This document shows positions 17,384 through 26,217 of a stretch of DNA of 64,000 nt, piece after piece. Under the pieces are notes generated by a model that had not been told where the DNA came from, made no database searches, and worked only from the letters and a program-made list of their open reading frames with translations. Source of the DNA: an uncultured Spirochaetales bacterium (GTDB lineage: Bacteria > Spirochaetota > Spirochaetia > Sphaerochaetales > Sphaerochaetaceae); NCBI GenBank assembly GCA_944388965.1, contig CALXKL010000002.1, positions 215,321 to 279,320 of the forward strand, read 5' to 3'. The stretch's first letter is position 1. Each line of letters opens with the position of its first letter. The position numbers were made by a program, and so were the translations under genes.

Positions 17384-18370
17384 ATGAGCAGACCTACACT
17401 CAAGGAGATTTCGGCCAGAACAGGCCTTTCGATAGCCACGATATCGAGAGCGATGTCCGGCTCCGGTCTTGTGCGCAGGGAAACGCAGGAGGTCATCGAC
17501 AAGGCGGTACGAGAGCTTCAGAGCCGTGGCGGACAGTCCAACCTCATAGGTCTGGTGATACCTGACACGCGCAACCCGTTCTTCCCGATGATGTATGAAG
17601 GGATAAACGATGTCGCCGATGCGAACGACATGACCATACTGCAGTGTTCCAGTAATGCAGATGCGAAAAGAGAGGAGAAAATCGTGCACAGGCTGGCCGA
17701 TCACGGCGTCGATGGCCTGATACTGATTTCATGCGGAACCGTCTATCCTTATCTCGAGCGACTCGTCAGGGACCGTCATGTGCCAATTGTCTTCCTGGAC
17801 AGGGACCCGGGTCTTGCAGGCGTCGACCTTGTCACGGTGGAGAACAGGGACGGCATGTATCAGGCTGCGAAGTATCTGCTGACCCTTGGCCATAGACAGA
17901 TCCTCTTCCTGGCAGGGACAACCGGAGCCTCGACGACAAAGGAGAGATACGACGGCTTCATGCAGGCCATCCATGACAGCGATGTGGACGCCTCGGGGAT
18001 CATCATCGAGAATGCGGATTACGGCAACGCCACTGCATACCACGTGGTACGCAGCAGGATCATGGATCGTGGCAGCGTCGACTTCACCGCGGTATGCGCA
18101 TCGAACGACGAGATGGCGCTTGGGGCCATGAGGGCGCTTGCAGAACTCGGCATAGACGTGCCGCATGACGTGTCGGTGATCGGCTACGACGACATTCCCT
18201 CGGCCGGAAAGGCCAGACTGACCACAGTGCGCCAGCCTCTCAGGGAGATGGGGAAGAACGCCATGTATCTGCTGATGCAGGAGATGAGGGACAGCGGCAT
18301 GCCACACCAGAAGATGACGCTATCCGCGAATCTCATACTCCGCGACACGGGCTCTCCTGCAAGACGATGA
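17384..18370 (+). CDS. LacI-family transcriptional regulator
   Basis: 328 residues. The helix-turn-helix and hinge read PTLKEISARTGLSIATISRA at the N terminus, followed by a type 1 periplasmic-binding-like effector domain starting LIGLVIPDTRNPFFPMM and ending with the dimer part VSVIGYDDIPSAGKARLTTV. It most likely represses the divergent catabolic operon and responds to its sugar substrate. ATG 17384 is preferred over an in-frame ATG at 17354 because it starts directly at the DNA-binding domain and the earlier ATG lies inside the promoter spacer. Confidence 0.92.
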   Translation: MSRPTLKEISARTGLSIATISRAMSGSGLVRRETQEVIDKAVRELQSRGGQSNLIGLVIPDTRNPFFPMMYEGINDVADANDMTILQCSSNADAKREEKIVHRLADHGVDGLILISCGTVYPYLERLVRDRHVPIVFLDRDPGLAGVDLVTVENRDGMYQAAKYLLTLGHRQILFLAGTTGASTTKERYDGFMQAIHDSDVDASGIIIENADYGNATAYHVVRSRIMDRGSVDFTAVCASNDEMALGAMRALAELGIDVPHDVSVIGYDDIPSAGKARLTTVRQPLREMGKNAMYLLMQEMRDSGMPHQKMTLSANLILRDTGSPARR

Positions 18371-18376
18371 CCGTCC

Positions 18377-18413
18377 CCGCAGGCAATGGGTTCGAAGCGG
18401 CTTCAACCTGCGG
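18377..18413 (+). terminator. Hairpin after lacI
   Basis: CCGCAGG (18377-18383) pairs with CCTGCGG (18407-18413), and GAAG/CTTC pair inside. It lies just after the lacI stop. The following T tract is weak, so termination is only likely. Confidence 0.4.
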
Positions 18414-18426
18414 AATTGTCGCGATA

Positions 18427-18455
18427 TTGCATCTGACATCTTCATGGGCTAGACT
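18427..18455 (+). promoter_or_regulatory. Promoter of methyltransferase/chelatase pair
   Basis: TTGCAT (18427-18432), 17 bases, TAGACT (18450-18455). The predicted leader is about 20 bases and contains GAGGAGG seven bases before the ATG. Confidence 0.4.
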
Positions 18456-18481
18456 CCTCAGACGAATCGAGGAGGCTTTCA

Positions 18482-19228
18482 ATGGGCTATCAGGATGTGA
18501 ATGCCGAGACGATATCGACATGGATACGCGAAGAGGACTGGCAGTGGGGCAGACCCATCGACTCCAGAATGTACGCCGAAGCGAAGGCGGGACGCTGGGA
18601 CGTCCTGCTTACACCGACGAAGCCGGTACCACACTACTGGTTCGGCGGGAGTCTGGAAGGACGACGGCTGCTGGGGCTTGCATCCGGTGGCGGTCAGCAG
18701 ATCCCCATCTTCAGCGCACTTGGCGCAAAGTGCACCGTGCTGGACTACAACGACGACCAGCTGGAGAGCGAGAGGATGGTCGCCAGGAGGGAGGGATACG
18801 ACGTCGACATCGTCAAGGCCGACATGACAAGGCCCCTGCCTTTCGCCGACGAGACGTTCGACATCATCTTCAACCCCGCCTCGCTATGCTATGTGGAGAA
18901 GGTGGAGCCCATCATCAGGGAATGCTGGAGGATACTGAAGAACGATGGCGTGCTGATGATCACATTCGAGAACGGCATCAACTACATAACAGATCCGGAT
19001 GACGAAGGCCGCATCTGCCAGGCGCTGCCCTTCAACCCGCTTGAGGATCCCTCGCTGTACAGCAAGGAGGACGGCTACCAGTTCTCCCACTCGTTCAGCG
19101 AGCAGATAGGAGGTCTGATCAGGGCGGGCTTCACGCTCACCGACGTGTACGAGGACACCAACGGCTACGGTCTGCTGCACGAGCTGAACATACCCTCCTT
19201 CTGGGCCGTCAGGGCGGTGAAGAAGTGA
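18482..19228 (+). CDS. Class I SAM-dependent methyltransferase
   Basis: 248 residues. The SAM-binding motif I region reads GRRLLGLASGGGQQIPIFSALG, followed by the acidic motif II end VLDYNDDQLESER and the motif IV-like FDIIFNPASLCYVEKVEP. The substrate is unknown; the N terminus is rich in Trp and acidic residues. GGAGG lies seven bases upstream of the ATG. Its TGA overlaps the GTG start of the CbiK-like gene, so the two are translationally coupled and may work on a shared substrate. Confidence 0.85.
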   Translation: MGYQDVNAETISTWIREEDWQWGRPIDSRMYAEAKAGRWDVLLTPTKPVPHYWFGGSLEGRRLLGLASGGGQQIPIFSALGAKCTVLDYNDDQLESERMVARREGYDVDIVKADMTRPLPFADETFDIIFNPASLCYVEKVEPIIRECWRILKNDGVLMITFENGINYITDPDDEGRICQALPFNPLEDPSLYSKEDGYQFSHSFSEQIGGLIRAGFTLTDVYEDTNGYGLLHELNIPSFWAVRAVKK

Positions 19229-19899
19229 TCCACGTGGTCTTCGCCGACTTCTCCTCCTCGATCGAGGAGGAAGAGGAGCGCATCGCATCACTTGTCAACC
19301 GTCTTGGTTCGAACCTCGGGTGCACATTCTCCAGAGTCTCGGTCAGAGGCGGACGCGGCCAGTTGGATGCCCAGCTCGCCGCACACAGGTCTCATGATGT
19401 GCGGATAATGCCCCTTCTCGTCCAGGAAGGCCATTCATACCAGCTTCTGCTCGAGACCGGATGCCGGTGCGGCAGGCCTCTTCTTTCAGGCAGCCATGAC
19501 ATCATGCGCGTCGCATCGATCCTGTCATCCACGTTCGAGCGCAAGCCTGATACAGGCCATGTCATCGTCGCACACGGAAGAGAGGATGTTCATGTCGACC
19601 AGCTCGATGCACTGTCACATGCGATGAGAGACGACATGAGGCTCGTGACGCTCAAGGGCGCTCCGGGCTTCGATGCCCACACATTCTCCATGAGGAATCT
19701 CGTCGTGGTACCCCTCCTGCTCACCTGCGGTCATCACGCCCGCAACGACATCGCCATGAGCATCGTGCCCGCACTGGAATGCGCAGGGCATGATGTGACC
19801 ATGGTGGAATGCGGCCTGCTCGGGCTGTCCAGTGGATTCGAGGCCATGTTCATGGAACATCTGGATGATCTCGTATCAGAAGAACACGGTGACAGGTGA
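19225..19899 (+). CDS. CbiK-like sirohydrochlorin/tetrapyrrole metal chelatase
   Basis: 224 residues. Two metal-binding His regions of the CbiK family are visible: HVIVAHGRED and VPLLLTCGHHARNDIAMSI, the latter matching the HxxND site of anaerobic cobaltochelatases. Family members insert Co or Fe into sirohydrochlorin for cobalamin or siroheme. The start is GTG 19225 overlapping the methyltransferase stop. The 3' end overlaps the convergent ABC ATPase gene by 24 bases. With a siroheme-type reductase nearby, iron insertion is plausible. The N-terminal third is divergent, so the substrate is uncertain. Confidence 0.72.
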   Translation: MIHVVFADFSSSIEEEEERIASLVNRLGSNLGCTFSRVSVRGGRGQLDAQLAAHRSHDVRIMPLLVQEGHSYQLLLETGCRCGRPLLSGSHDIMRVASILSSTFERKPDTGHVIVAHGREDVHVDQLDALSHAMRDDMRLVTLKGAPGFDAHTFSMRNLVVVPLLLTCGHHARNDIAMSIVPALECAGHDVTMVECGLLGLSSGFEAMFMEHLDDLVSEEHGDR

Positions 19900-20586
19900 G
19901 CCGTCATCGTCCAGGAGCGTGCGTCTTGATAGTGCGAACACCGACTCGCCGATGCCGCTGTCCAGGAAGCCTGGTACGCTTCCGCTGAAGACCAGTCTTC
20001 CCTCTGATAGCACCAGGATCCCGTCCGCGACGGCAAGCGCCCTGTTGATGTCATGGAAGGATGCAAGGACTATGCGTCCGGCATCCGCAAGACGCCTCAT
20101 GGACGATTCGACCTTCTGCCGGAAGCGGGCGTCGAGGCTGGCCTCCGGCTCGTCCATCAGGTAAAGCATGGCATCACGGGCGAGGGCGAAGGCCAGATAG
20201 ACCATCTGCCTCTCGCCCCCGGAGAGCGTGTCCATCCTGCGAGAAAGAAGATGTCCAAGTCCGAACGACGAGAGCACCTGTGCCGCGCCGCTGGTCAGGG
20301 AGAGCATGTACTCGACGCCCATGTCGAGCGAGACGAGCGTCTGGGGAAGCAGGGAGTGGAGGTGCGCCCTCTCGTTTCTCGTACAGTCCCTGAGCTGTCT
20401 GTCCGAGAAGAGGATGGAACCGCCATAGGCGGGGTGGAAGGAGGACAGGCACCTCATCAGTGTCGTCTTGCCGCTTCCGTTCTCGCCCAGCAGGGCGTAC
20501 ACGCGCCCCTCCTCCAGCGTGAAGGAGATATCCTCCAGAAGAGTCCTGCCATGTATCTTCAGCGAAAGTCCATCGACCCGGATCAT
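19876..20586 (-). CDS. ABC transporter ATP-binding protein, FecE/BtuD type
   Basis: 236 residues. Walker A is LLGENGSGKTTLMR, the signature is TLSGGERQMVYLAFALARD, Walker B is LYLMDEPEASLD and the switch His is in ASFHDINRALA. It energises uptake of iron chelates, haem or corrinoids with the permease and binding protein encoded upstream. ATG 20586 overlaps the permease stop (ATGA). The C-terminal end overlaps the chelatase gene on the other strand. Confidence 0.92.
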   Translation of the reverse strand: MIRVDGLSLKIHGRTLLEDISFTLEEGRVYALLGENGSGKTTLMRCLSSFHPAYGGSILFSDRQLRDCTRNERAHLHSLLPQTLVSLDMGVEYMLSLTSGAAQVLSSFGLGHLLSRRMDTLSGGERQMVYLAFALARDAMLYLMDEPEASLDARFRQKVESSMRRLADAGRIVLASFHDINRALAVADGILVLSEGRLVFSGSVPGFLDSGIGESVFALSRRTLLDDDGSPVTVFF

Positions 20587-21560
20587 GACCTCGACCTCCT
20601 CGTGAGCAGGAAGATGAAGAACGGCACTCCCACAAGAGCCATGAACACGCCTGCTGGCAGCTCGGACGGTCTCATGACCATGCGGCCCAGGAAGTCCGCG
20701 ACCAGTACCAGCAAAGGCCCGGCCAGCAGCGAGAGCGTCAGCGTCCTCCGGCTGCCACCAGGGCATAGGAAGGAGGCGACATGGGGCACCACCAGACCGA
20801 CGAAGCCCAGAAGCCCTGCAAACGACACGGCCGAGGCTGCCATGAGGCAGGCAAGCGCCATGAGGAGGATGCGGATACGCTGTGGACGATAGCCGAGCGA
20901 CGAGGCGATCTCGTCGGAGAGTCTGGCGATGTCCATGATGCGTGACAGCGGAAAGACCGCCGCGATGGAGAGGACTATGAGGATGGCTGCAGGTGCGAGC
21001 TGGTCCATGCCCACCGACGCGAAACCTCCCACGGAAAACGCGCTGTACGTGCCCATCACATCGGGCTCGAGGCTTGCAAGTGTGCTGATCAATGCATTGA
21101 AGAGAGCGTTGACGGCGATGCCGGAGAGGATCAGCGAGGACGTAGACGGGATGCGGCGTGTCGTCGAGGATATCAGGAAGACCAGCGACACGGCCACGAG
21201 GGCTCCCAGGAACGCGGCAAGCGGCAGGAGGTGGTACAGCTGCGGGAAGAACGCCAGAAACACCAGGACGGCGAAACCGGCACCAGAGTTCACTCCTATG
21301 ATGTTCGGGCTTGCCAGCGCGTTCGACGATGCGGTCTGTATCAGCAGGCCCGCGACGGAGAAGGCTGCACCCGCCACTATCGCGGCAAGGGTCCTCGGCA
21401 GCCTGATGTCGAATACTATGACGGCATCCACACTACCCTCTAGAAACACCCTGGAGGGATCCACACGGGTGCTTCCGAGGGAGAGAGAGACGACTGTCAT
21501 CGTCACAAGTGCGGCGGAGAGGATGACGAGAGCGATGATGAAACGTGACCTGTCACTCAT
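20583..21560 (-). CDS. FecCD-family ABC transporter permease
   Basis: 325 residues and about ten membrane helices. The FecCD pattern is clear: RLPRTLAAIVAGAAFSVAGL, NALASPNIIGVNSGAGFA, and FVGLVVPHVASFL near the C terminus. It forms the dimeric inner-membrane channel for siderophore, haem or cobalamin uptake. The start overlaps the end of the binding-protein gene by 8 bases, consistent with one operon binding protein-permease-ATPase. Confidence 0.93.
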   Translation of the reverse strand: MSDRSRFIIALVILSAALVTMTVVSLSLGSTRVDPSRVFLEGSVDAVIVFDIRLPRTLAAIVAGAAFSVAGLLIQTASSNALASPNIIGVNSGAGFAVLVFLAFFPQLYHLLPLAAFLGALVAVSLVFLISSTTRRIPSTSSLILSGIAVNALFNALISTLASLEPDVMGTYSAFSVGGFASVGMDQLAPAAILIVLSIAAVFPLSRIMDIARLSDEIASSLGYRPQRIRILLMALACLMAASAVSFAGLLGFVGLVVPHVASFLCPGGSRRTLTLSLLAGPLLVLVADFLGRMVMRPSELPAGVFMALVGVPFFIFLLTRRSRS

Positions 21561-22404
21561 ACAGCGCCTCCGCCATCACCTGGTAGGCCTCGCCCCAGCG
21601 TCCGTTGGGCTTGTAGTTGAAAAGCTCCTTCGAAAGGAATCGCACCTGACCATCCCTGACCGCCTTGACGCTGCTCCAGCCAGGACGCGAGAAGAGGGAG
21701 GAGATGTACCGGCGGCTGGCCTCCTCGTCGCCCTGCGCGACGATGATGATCCTGTCGGGCTGCATTGCAAGCACGGCCTCCAGGGAAATCGATTCGGTCA
21801 GTGCCTCGGCCTCGGCGGCGACGTTCACCCCGCCCAGATCCTCGATGATGGCTGCAGCGAAGTGGTCCTCCGCCCTCTTTGCCCTCACGGCCGAGAAGGC
21901 GCTTCCTGCGCGGATGAAGAGCACGCGCGGTCTTTCCCGGTTGGCCTGGCAGGCCCGGATAGTCTCGTCCACGACCTCTTTCTGAGCCGGCCCGTGTTCC
22001 AGCCACAGGTCCTCGCGACCGGTGATCCTCGTCAGGATGCGGAAGACCGATAGGAAGTCGTCGAACGAGTCCTGGCGGATGAGCAGCGTCGGGATGCCCA
22101 GGTCGTCCATCAGGGCCTTCACCCTGACATGGCTTGGGGTATCGGCGCTTGCCAGGACGAGCTGCGGCTGGGAGGCGACAAGGATCTCGAGGTTTATGCT
22201 GCGACCGGACGCGCCGTCCACGAGTATGGCGTCCTCATCGCAGAAGCCTCTGTCGATGGAGTCCTGGACGGTGATTGACACGTCTCCTCCGGCAAGCGTC
22301 CAGAGGTCGGCGATGGACGAATTGAGACAGGCCACGCCATCCGCGAATGCGCATGACAGGGACAGCAGCGTAGCCGATAGATAAAGAAAGAGCCTTCTGG
22401 ACAT
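21553..22404 (-). CDS. Periplasmic binding protein of FecBCD-type transporter
   Basis: 283 residues. The signal peptide MSRRLFLYLSATLLSLSC is followed by a class III binding-protein fold: SINLEILVASQPQLVLASAD, a long helix, then PDRIIIVAQGDEEASRRYI. The ligand could be iron-siderophore, haem or a corrinoid. ATG 22404 is selected because it starts the signal peptide, although GGGGGAGG is very close to it; a TTG at 22446 is an alternative. No cobalamin riboswitch fits in the 82 bases upstream. Confidence 0.85.
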   Translation of the reverse strand: MSRRLFLYLSATLLSLSCAFADGVACLNSSIADLWTLAGGDVSITVQDSIDRGFCDEDAILVDGASGRSINLEILVASQPQLVLASADTPSHVRVKALMDDLGIPTLLIRQDSFDDFLSVFRILTRITGREDLWLEHGPAQKEVVDETIRACQANRERPRVLFIRAGSAFSAVRAKRAEDHFAAAIIEDLGGVNVAAEAEALTESISLEAVLAMQPDRIIIVAQGDEEASRRYISSLFSRPGWSSVKAVRDGQVRFLSKELFNYKPNGRWGEAYQVMAEALYE

Positions 22405-22486
22405 TCCTCCCCCAGTACGAAGACCGGGATCCGAGGATTGTTTCAAGGCCCTTTCCTATTGCAAGTATGGCAAATCCGTGATGCGG

Positions 22487-25051
22487 TCAGCAGGTCGCCC
22501 CGCCGACTACATTCTTCTTGAGCACGGCCTCCTTGTCAATCCTGGAGTTGAAGAGCCTGTCCTCGACATGTTCCAGCCCGAGCCTGTTGACCGTGTCGGC
22601 GAAGCGCTCGCCGCTGATGCCTTCGTCACGGAACAGGAGTATGGCGTTCTCCACCACCTGCACCACTTCGTCCTCGCTGTGGAGGATGCGGCTCAGCCGC
22701 TTGCCCATCTCTACCTTCTTGCCCCATCTTCCTCCGACGTATACCGCATAGCCTCCGACATACGACGAGGTGACGCCGAAGGGGCACTTGTCCAGACAGC
22801 GCCCGCAGTGGTTGCACTGCGCTTCGTCCACCACCAGCCTGCCGTCCTCGACGTGGGCGATGCGGATCGGACATGACTTCTCCACCTGGCAGACCCTGCA
22901 GCCGCGGCACCTGTCCATGTCGAACGAGACCAGACGCTGACCCACGATGCCGATGTCGTTGAGACTGGGCTTGACGCAGTTGTTGGGGCATCCGCCGACC
23001 GCGATCTTGAACTTGTGCGGAAGCGACACGTCGTGCCAGCCGACGTAGAAGGTCTCATGAAGCCTCTCGGAGAGGGCGAAGGTGTCTATCAGACCGTACT
23101 GGCAGGTCGTACCCTTGCACGAGACGACCGGACGAACCCTGCTTCCGGTCCCTCCGGTCTCGAGTCCATGCTCCTTGAGGAACGCGATCAGAGGCTCGAT
23201 GTCGGAGTACTGCACGCCCTGTATCTCGAGCGTGAGGCGGGTGGTCATGGTCACCTCCCCGCTACCCCACCGCTGTGCCGCCTCGGCGATGGCCTTCTGC
23301 TCATCGGCCGTGATCTTGCCGTTCCGGGTTATGACACGCACGTTGAAATGGTCTGGCTGTCTCTTGTCCTGCAGACAGCCAAGGCCCTTGACGCGCTTCA
23401 CCTCCTCCGGAGGAACCACTCCTGCAAAGTCCACCCGTACGTCGTTGAACGTCATGCCGCCCTCGAGCACTCTGGTGGCCGTATAGCCGAAGGCCTTCAG
23501 CCTGTTCTGGAGGAAGTAGCCACGCTTGCCGCGGGCACATACCAGCAGCAGCCTGTCGTCCTTGCCAAGCCCCTCCACGGGTCCGTCGACCTTGCCCAGG
23601 TCCACCCATGTCGCTCCGGGTATGGTCCTCTCGGGCATGACGTCGACCACCTTGTATCCGGCGGCCCTGGTCGCGGCGTATTCGGCGGGCGTCATCGTCT
23701 CGAGCTGTCCCAGGATCTTGTTCTCAAGCACACAGCAGATCTGGACGAACGGGCTTATGGCGGTGGAGAACGGAGGGGCGTAGGAGAAGTCCATCGAGTC
23801 GAAGTCCTCCACCTTCATGCCCTTCGACACAGCCACCACGGCTATGTCGTTCATCTTGTCCACCGCCCCCGCTCCTAGCACCTGGAAGCCGAGGATGCGA
23901 TGTGTCTTGCGCTCGGCTATCATCTTCATGATGAAGAACGACGAGCCCGCGTAATAGTGCGCCTTGTCGTCGGTGACGGCCACGGCGCTGACCACATCGT
24001 AGCCTTCCTTGACCGCCGCCTCCTCGGTCAGCCCCGTACGGGCGGCGTTGAGAGTGTCCAGAAGTCTGACGACCCCTGTTCCGAGGGCTCCGGGATAGAC
24101 ATCGTCACGGCCTGCGACCGACTTGGCAAGGACCCTCGCACCGAGGTTCGCCGTGGAGCCCATCGCCGAATACATCCTCCTGCCGGTGATCCGGCTGGTC
24201 ACAAGCGCACAGTCGCCTGCGGCGTATACGTCGTCGATGTTCGTCCTCATGTGTCCGTCGACGACGATGGCTCCCTTCTCCATCTCGATTCCGCTGCCTT
24301 CCAGGAAGGCGGTGGCGGGTCTGACCCCGAGCGCGAGGATGAGCATGTCGGCAGGAAGGACGGCCTTGTCCGTTCGCACCGCACCGACTCTGCCATCTCC
24401 TTCCACTCCTTCGAGCCTGGTACCAGTCATCACCCTGATGCCTGCCTCCTCGATGCGACGGCGGGCCCAGGTGGCCATCTCGTCGTCGAAGGCGCTTGGC
24501 ATGATGTTGCCGGCCATGTCGATGACGGTCACGGACAGTCCTGCGGCCTTGAGGTTCTCGGCCACCTCCAGACCTATGAATCCGGCTCCGGCGACCACGG
24601 CACGGCGCACGCCCTCGGCATGGGCCCGGTCGCGTATCGCCTGTGCATCATCCGGAGTCCTCACACTGAAGACTCCATCGAGATCCACGCCTGGAACCGG
24701 AGGGACGATGCTCGATGCACCTGTGGCTATGACGAGACGGTCATACGACTCGTCCCTCTTCTGTCCGCCATGCACATAGGTGACGGTCTTCGATGGGAAG
24801 TCCACGCCTGTGACCTCCGCCCCTGTGACGACCTCGACGCCGGTGAGTGCGCTGAACTTCTCCGGCGTATTGACTATCAGGTCCTCCCTGTCCTCTATGA
24901 CCGAGGATATGTAATAAGGCAGACCGCATCCTGCGTAGGAGATGTCCTGGCCCTTCGTCAGGAGCCTTACATGGGCGCTCCTGTCCTCCCTCTTCAACTT
25001 GGCCGCCGCCTTTGTACCGGCAGCAACTCCTCCGATCACTATCACCTTCAT
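22487..25051 (-). CDS. Fused FAD/NAD disulfide-reductase, rhodanese and siroheme-type reductase
   Basis: 854 residues. Residues 1-450 are a CoA-disulfide-reductase-like FAD/NAD oxidoreductase: VIVIGGVAAGTKAAAK, the redox Cys42 in YAGCGLPYY, and NIDDVYAAGDC. Residues about 460-550 form a rhodanese domain with the loop VCARGKRG, Cys near 503. From about 575 on is a nitrite/sulfite reductase half with VSCKGTTCQYG (about 639) and VGGCPNNCVKPSLN (about 686), followed by two 4Fe-4S motifs, CRGCRVCQVEKSCP and CNHCGRCLDKCPFG. It probably moves electrons from NAD(P)H to a sulfur oxyanion or polysulfide. GAGG lies seven bases before the ATG. Confidence 0.88.
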   Translation of the reverse strand: MKVIVIGGVAAGTKAAAKLKREDRSAHVRLLTKGQDISYAGCGLPYYISSVIEDREDLIVNTPEKFSALTGVEVVTGAEVTGVDFPSKTVTYVHGGQKRDESYDRLVIATGASSIVPPVPGVDLDGVFSVRTPDDAQAIRDRAHAEGVRRAVVAGAGFIGLEVAENLKAAGLSVTVIDMAGNIMPSAFDDEMATWARRRIEEAGIRVMTGTRLEGVEGDGRVGAVRTDKAVLPADMLILALGVRPATAFLEGSGIEMEKGAIVVDGHMRTNIDDVYAAGDCALVTSRITGRRMYSAMGSTANLGARVLAKSVAGRDDVYPGALGTGVVRLLDTLNAARTGLTEEAAVKEGYDVVSAVAVTDDKAHYYAGSSFFIMKMIAERKTHRILGFQVLGAGAVDKMNDIAVVAVSKGMKVEDFDSMDFSYAPPFSTAISPFVQICCVLENKILGQLETMTPAEYAATRAAGYKVVDVMPERTIPGATWVDLGKVDGPVEGLGKDDRLLLVCARGKRGYFLQNRLKAFGYTATRVLEGGMTFNDVRVDFAGVVPPEEVKRVKGLGCLQDKRQPDHFNVRVITRNGKITADEQKAIAEAAQRWGSGEVTMTTRLTLEIQGVQYSDIEPLIAFLKEHGLETGGTGSRVRPVVSCKGTTCQYGLIDTFALSERLHETFYVGWHDVSLPHKFKIAVGGCPNNCVKPSLNDIGIVGQRLVSFDMDRCRGCRVCQVEKSCPIRIAHVEDGRLVVDEAQCNHCGRCLDKCPFGVTSSYVGGYAVYVGGRWGKKVEMGKRLSRILHSEDEVVQVVENAILLFRDEGISGERFADTVNRLGLEHVEDRLFNSRIDKEAVLKKNVVGGATC

Positions 25052-25073
25052 TGAAAACCTCGCCGATGGTGGG

Positions 25074-25090
25074 ATTGTACCACCTGTGGT
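25074..25090 (-). promoter_or_regulatory. Extended -10 promoter and short palindrome upstream of the fusion reductase
   Basis: Minus strand TGG-TACAAT (25079-25074 for the hexamer) forms an extended -10 with no good -35. The palindrome ACCACCTGTGGT at 25079-25090 abuts it and could bind a regulator. The leader would be about 15 bases with GAGG as ribosome site. Confidence 0.4.
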
Positions 25091-25107
25091 GTTTTGAGGA
25101 CAGGGTG

Positions 25108-26142
25108 TCAGACAACGACCCTGATGTCCTCCTCGAAGTCGATGTCGTAGAGTCCGAGCGTCTGTCCGGACTCCAGGCGCCTGAGTGCCTCCTTGCAGGA
25201 ATAGGAACTTATCCTCCTGTTGCCGTACGGGGAGAAGTAGTACGTGCGGCTCTCTGCACACATGACGCTGGTGCACAGCGTCTTCTCGCACTCCGGCGAA
25301 CCCTCCTTTGCGACCAGCATCCCCTCCGGCACATGGACGATGCTGAACGTATCGAACATGCGCGACACTCCCTCCTTCTCACTGGAGCCCGGGGTTGCAT
25401 AGTTCTTGGCGAATGCCAGACGCACGAAACGGTCGGGGGAGGAGAATCCTCCGGGAAGGCCGAAGCTGCCTCCGGTTCCGGATCCGAACGTGGAGATGCT
25501 GCGTCCCAGCAGGTCGCGTGGCGGAGTGTGGACGTTCGAGACCGCGACATAGTTCTTGAGATTCGTGTACTGCCACTCGTAGCCGGGGGCGTTGGTCATG
25601 ACTCCGATCGTGTCGCGGTGCACTCTGATGCCGCCCTCGTCCGGTTCGATTATGATCGCCTCGCCGCTTTCGTCGCTGAAGAGATAGTGCACGCTCATGT
25701 GGGCCGAGAAGATGGGCTCTCCCGTCAGATTGATGCCACCTGCGGCACGGGCGACCTCCTCCACGCTTTTGCAGGTGCCCAGCATGTATGGCACAAGGAA
25801 GGCCGGATGCAGGTCAAGCCTGCCATTCCCCTTCTGCGTATCGTAGTGTCCATAGCCGGGATAGTTCTGGAGCGTACCCATCAGGCCATGCTCGCTGACG
25901 CCGTCTGTGAAGATGGGAGAGGTCGAACCTTGTATGGCGTTGCCGATGAAGCCGTGATCCAGCCTGATCCGTCGCGTTCCATCACCCGGGCCGACGGCCA
26001 GTTCATAGCCAGGGGCGACCAGTGTGATCCTGTTGGCCTTCAGGTCACCGAACATGTCGTAGGTGCGGCCCAGAAGGTGCCTTCCATCCGCAGTGTGCCA
26101 GCTGAAGCCGGAACATCCTATCGATAAAGGTCGTTCATTCAT
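25108..26142 (-). CDS. Choloylglycine hydrolase / penicillin V acylase family Ntn hydrolase
   Basis: 344 residues. The Ntn-hydrolase start is IGCSGFSWHTADGRHLLGRT: Cys10 would become the nucleophile after removal of nine residues, with Arg in GRTYDM, Asn in VMTNAPGYEWQ and Arg in SSPDRFVRLAFA as further family residues. Such enzymes cleave amides including conjugated bile salts, penicillin V and acyl-homoserine lactones. There is no signal peptide, so it is probably cytoplasmic. AAGGAGG lies 9 bases before ATG 26142. It is divergent from lrgAB. Bile-salt activity would fit a gut habitat but is not shown. Confidence 0.87.
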   Translation of the reverse strand: MNERPLSIGCSGFSWHTADGRHLLGRTYDMFGDLKANRITLVAPGYELAVGPGDGTRRIRLDHGFIGNAIQGSTSPIFTDGVSEHGLMGTLQNYPGYGHYDTQKGNGRLDLHPAFLVPYMLGTCKSVEEVARAAGGINLTGEPIFSAHMSVHYLFSDESGEAIIIEPDEGGIRVHRDTIGVMTNAPGYEWQYTNLKNYVAVSNVHTPPRDLLGRSISTFGSGTGGSFGLPGGFSSPDRFVRLAFAKNYATPGSSEKEGVSRMFDTFSIVHVPEGMLVAKEGSPECEKTLCTSVMCAESRTYYFSPYGNRRISSYSCKEALRRLESGQTLGLYDIDFEEDIRVVV

Positions 26143-26217
26143 CGTGGATATCCTCCTTCCACCAGTCTACACCCGTATGGGCGGCTGGCGGAAGAAGACC
26201 ATGCCCCCTGGCCTCTC

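Noticed and set aside
22405..22486. Cobalamin riboswitch upstream of the FecBCD-type transporter
   Set aside because: Only 82 bases are available and no B12-box-like sequence was recognised.
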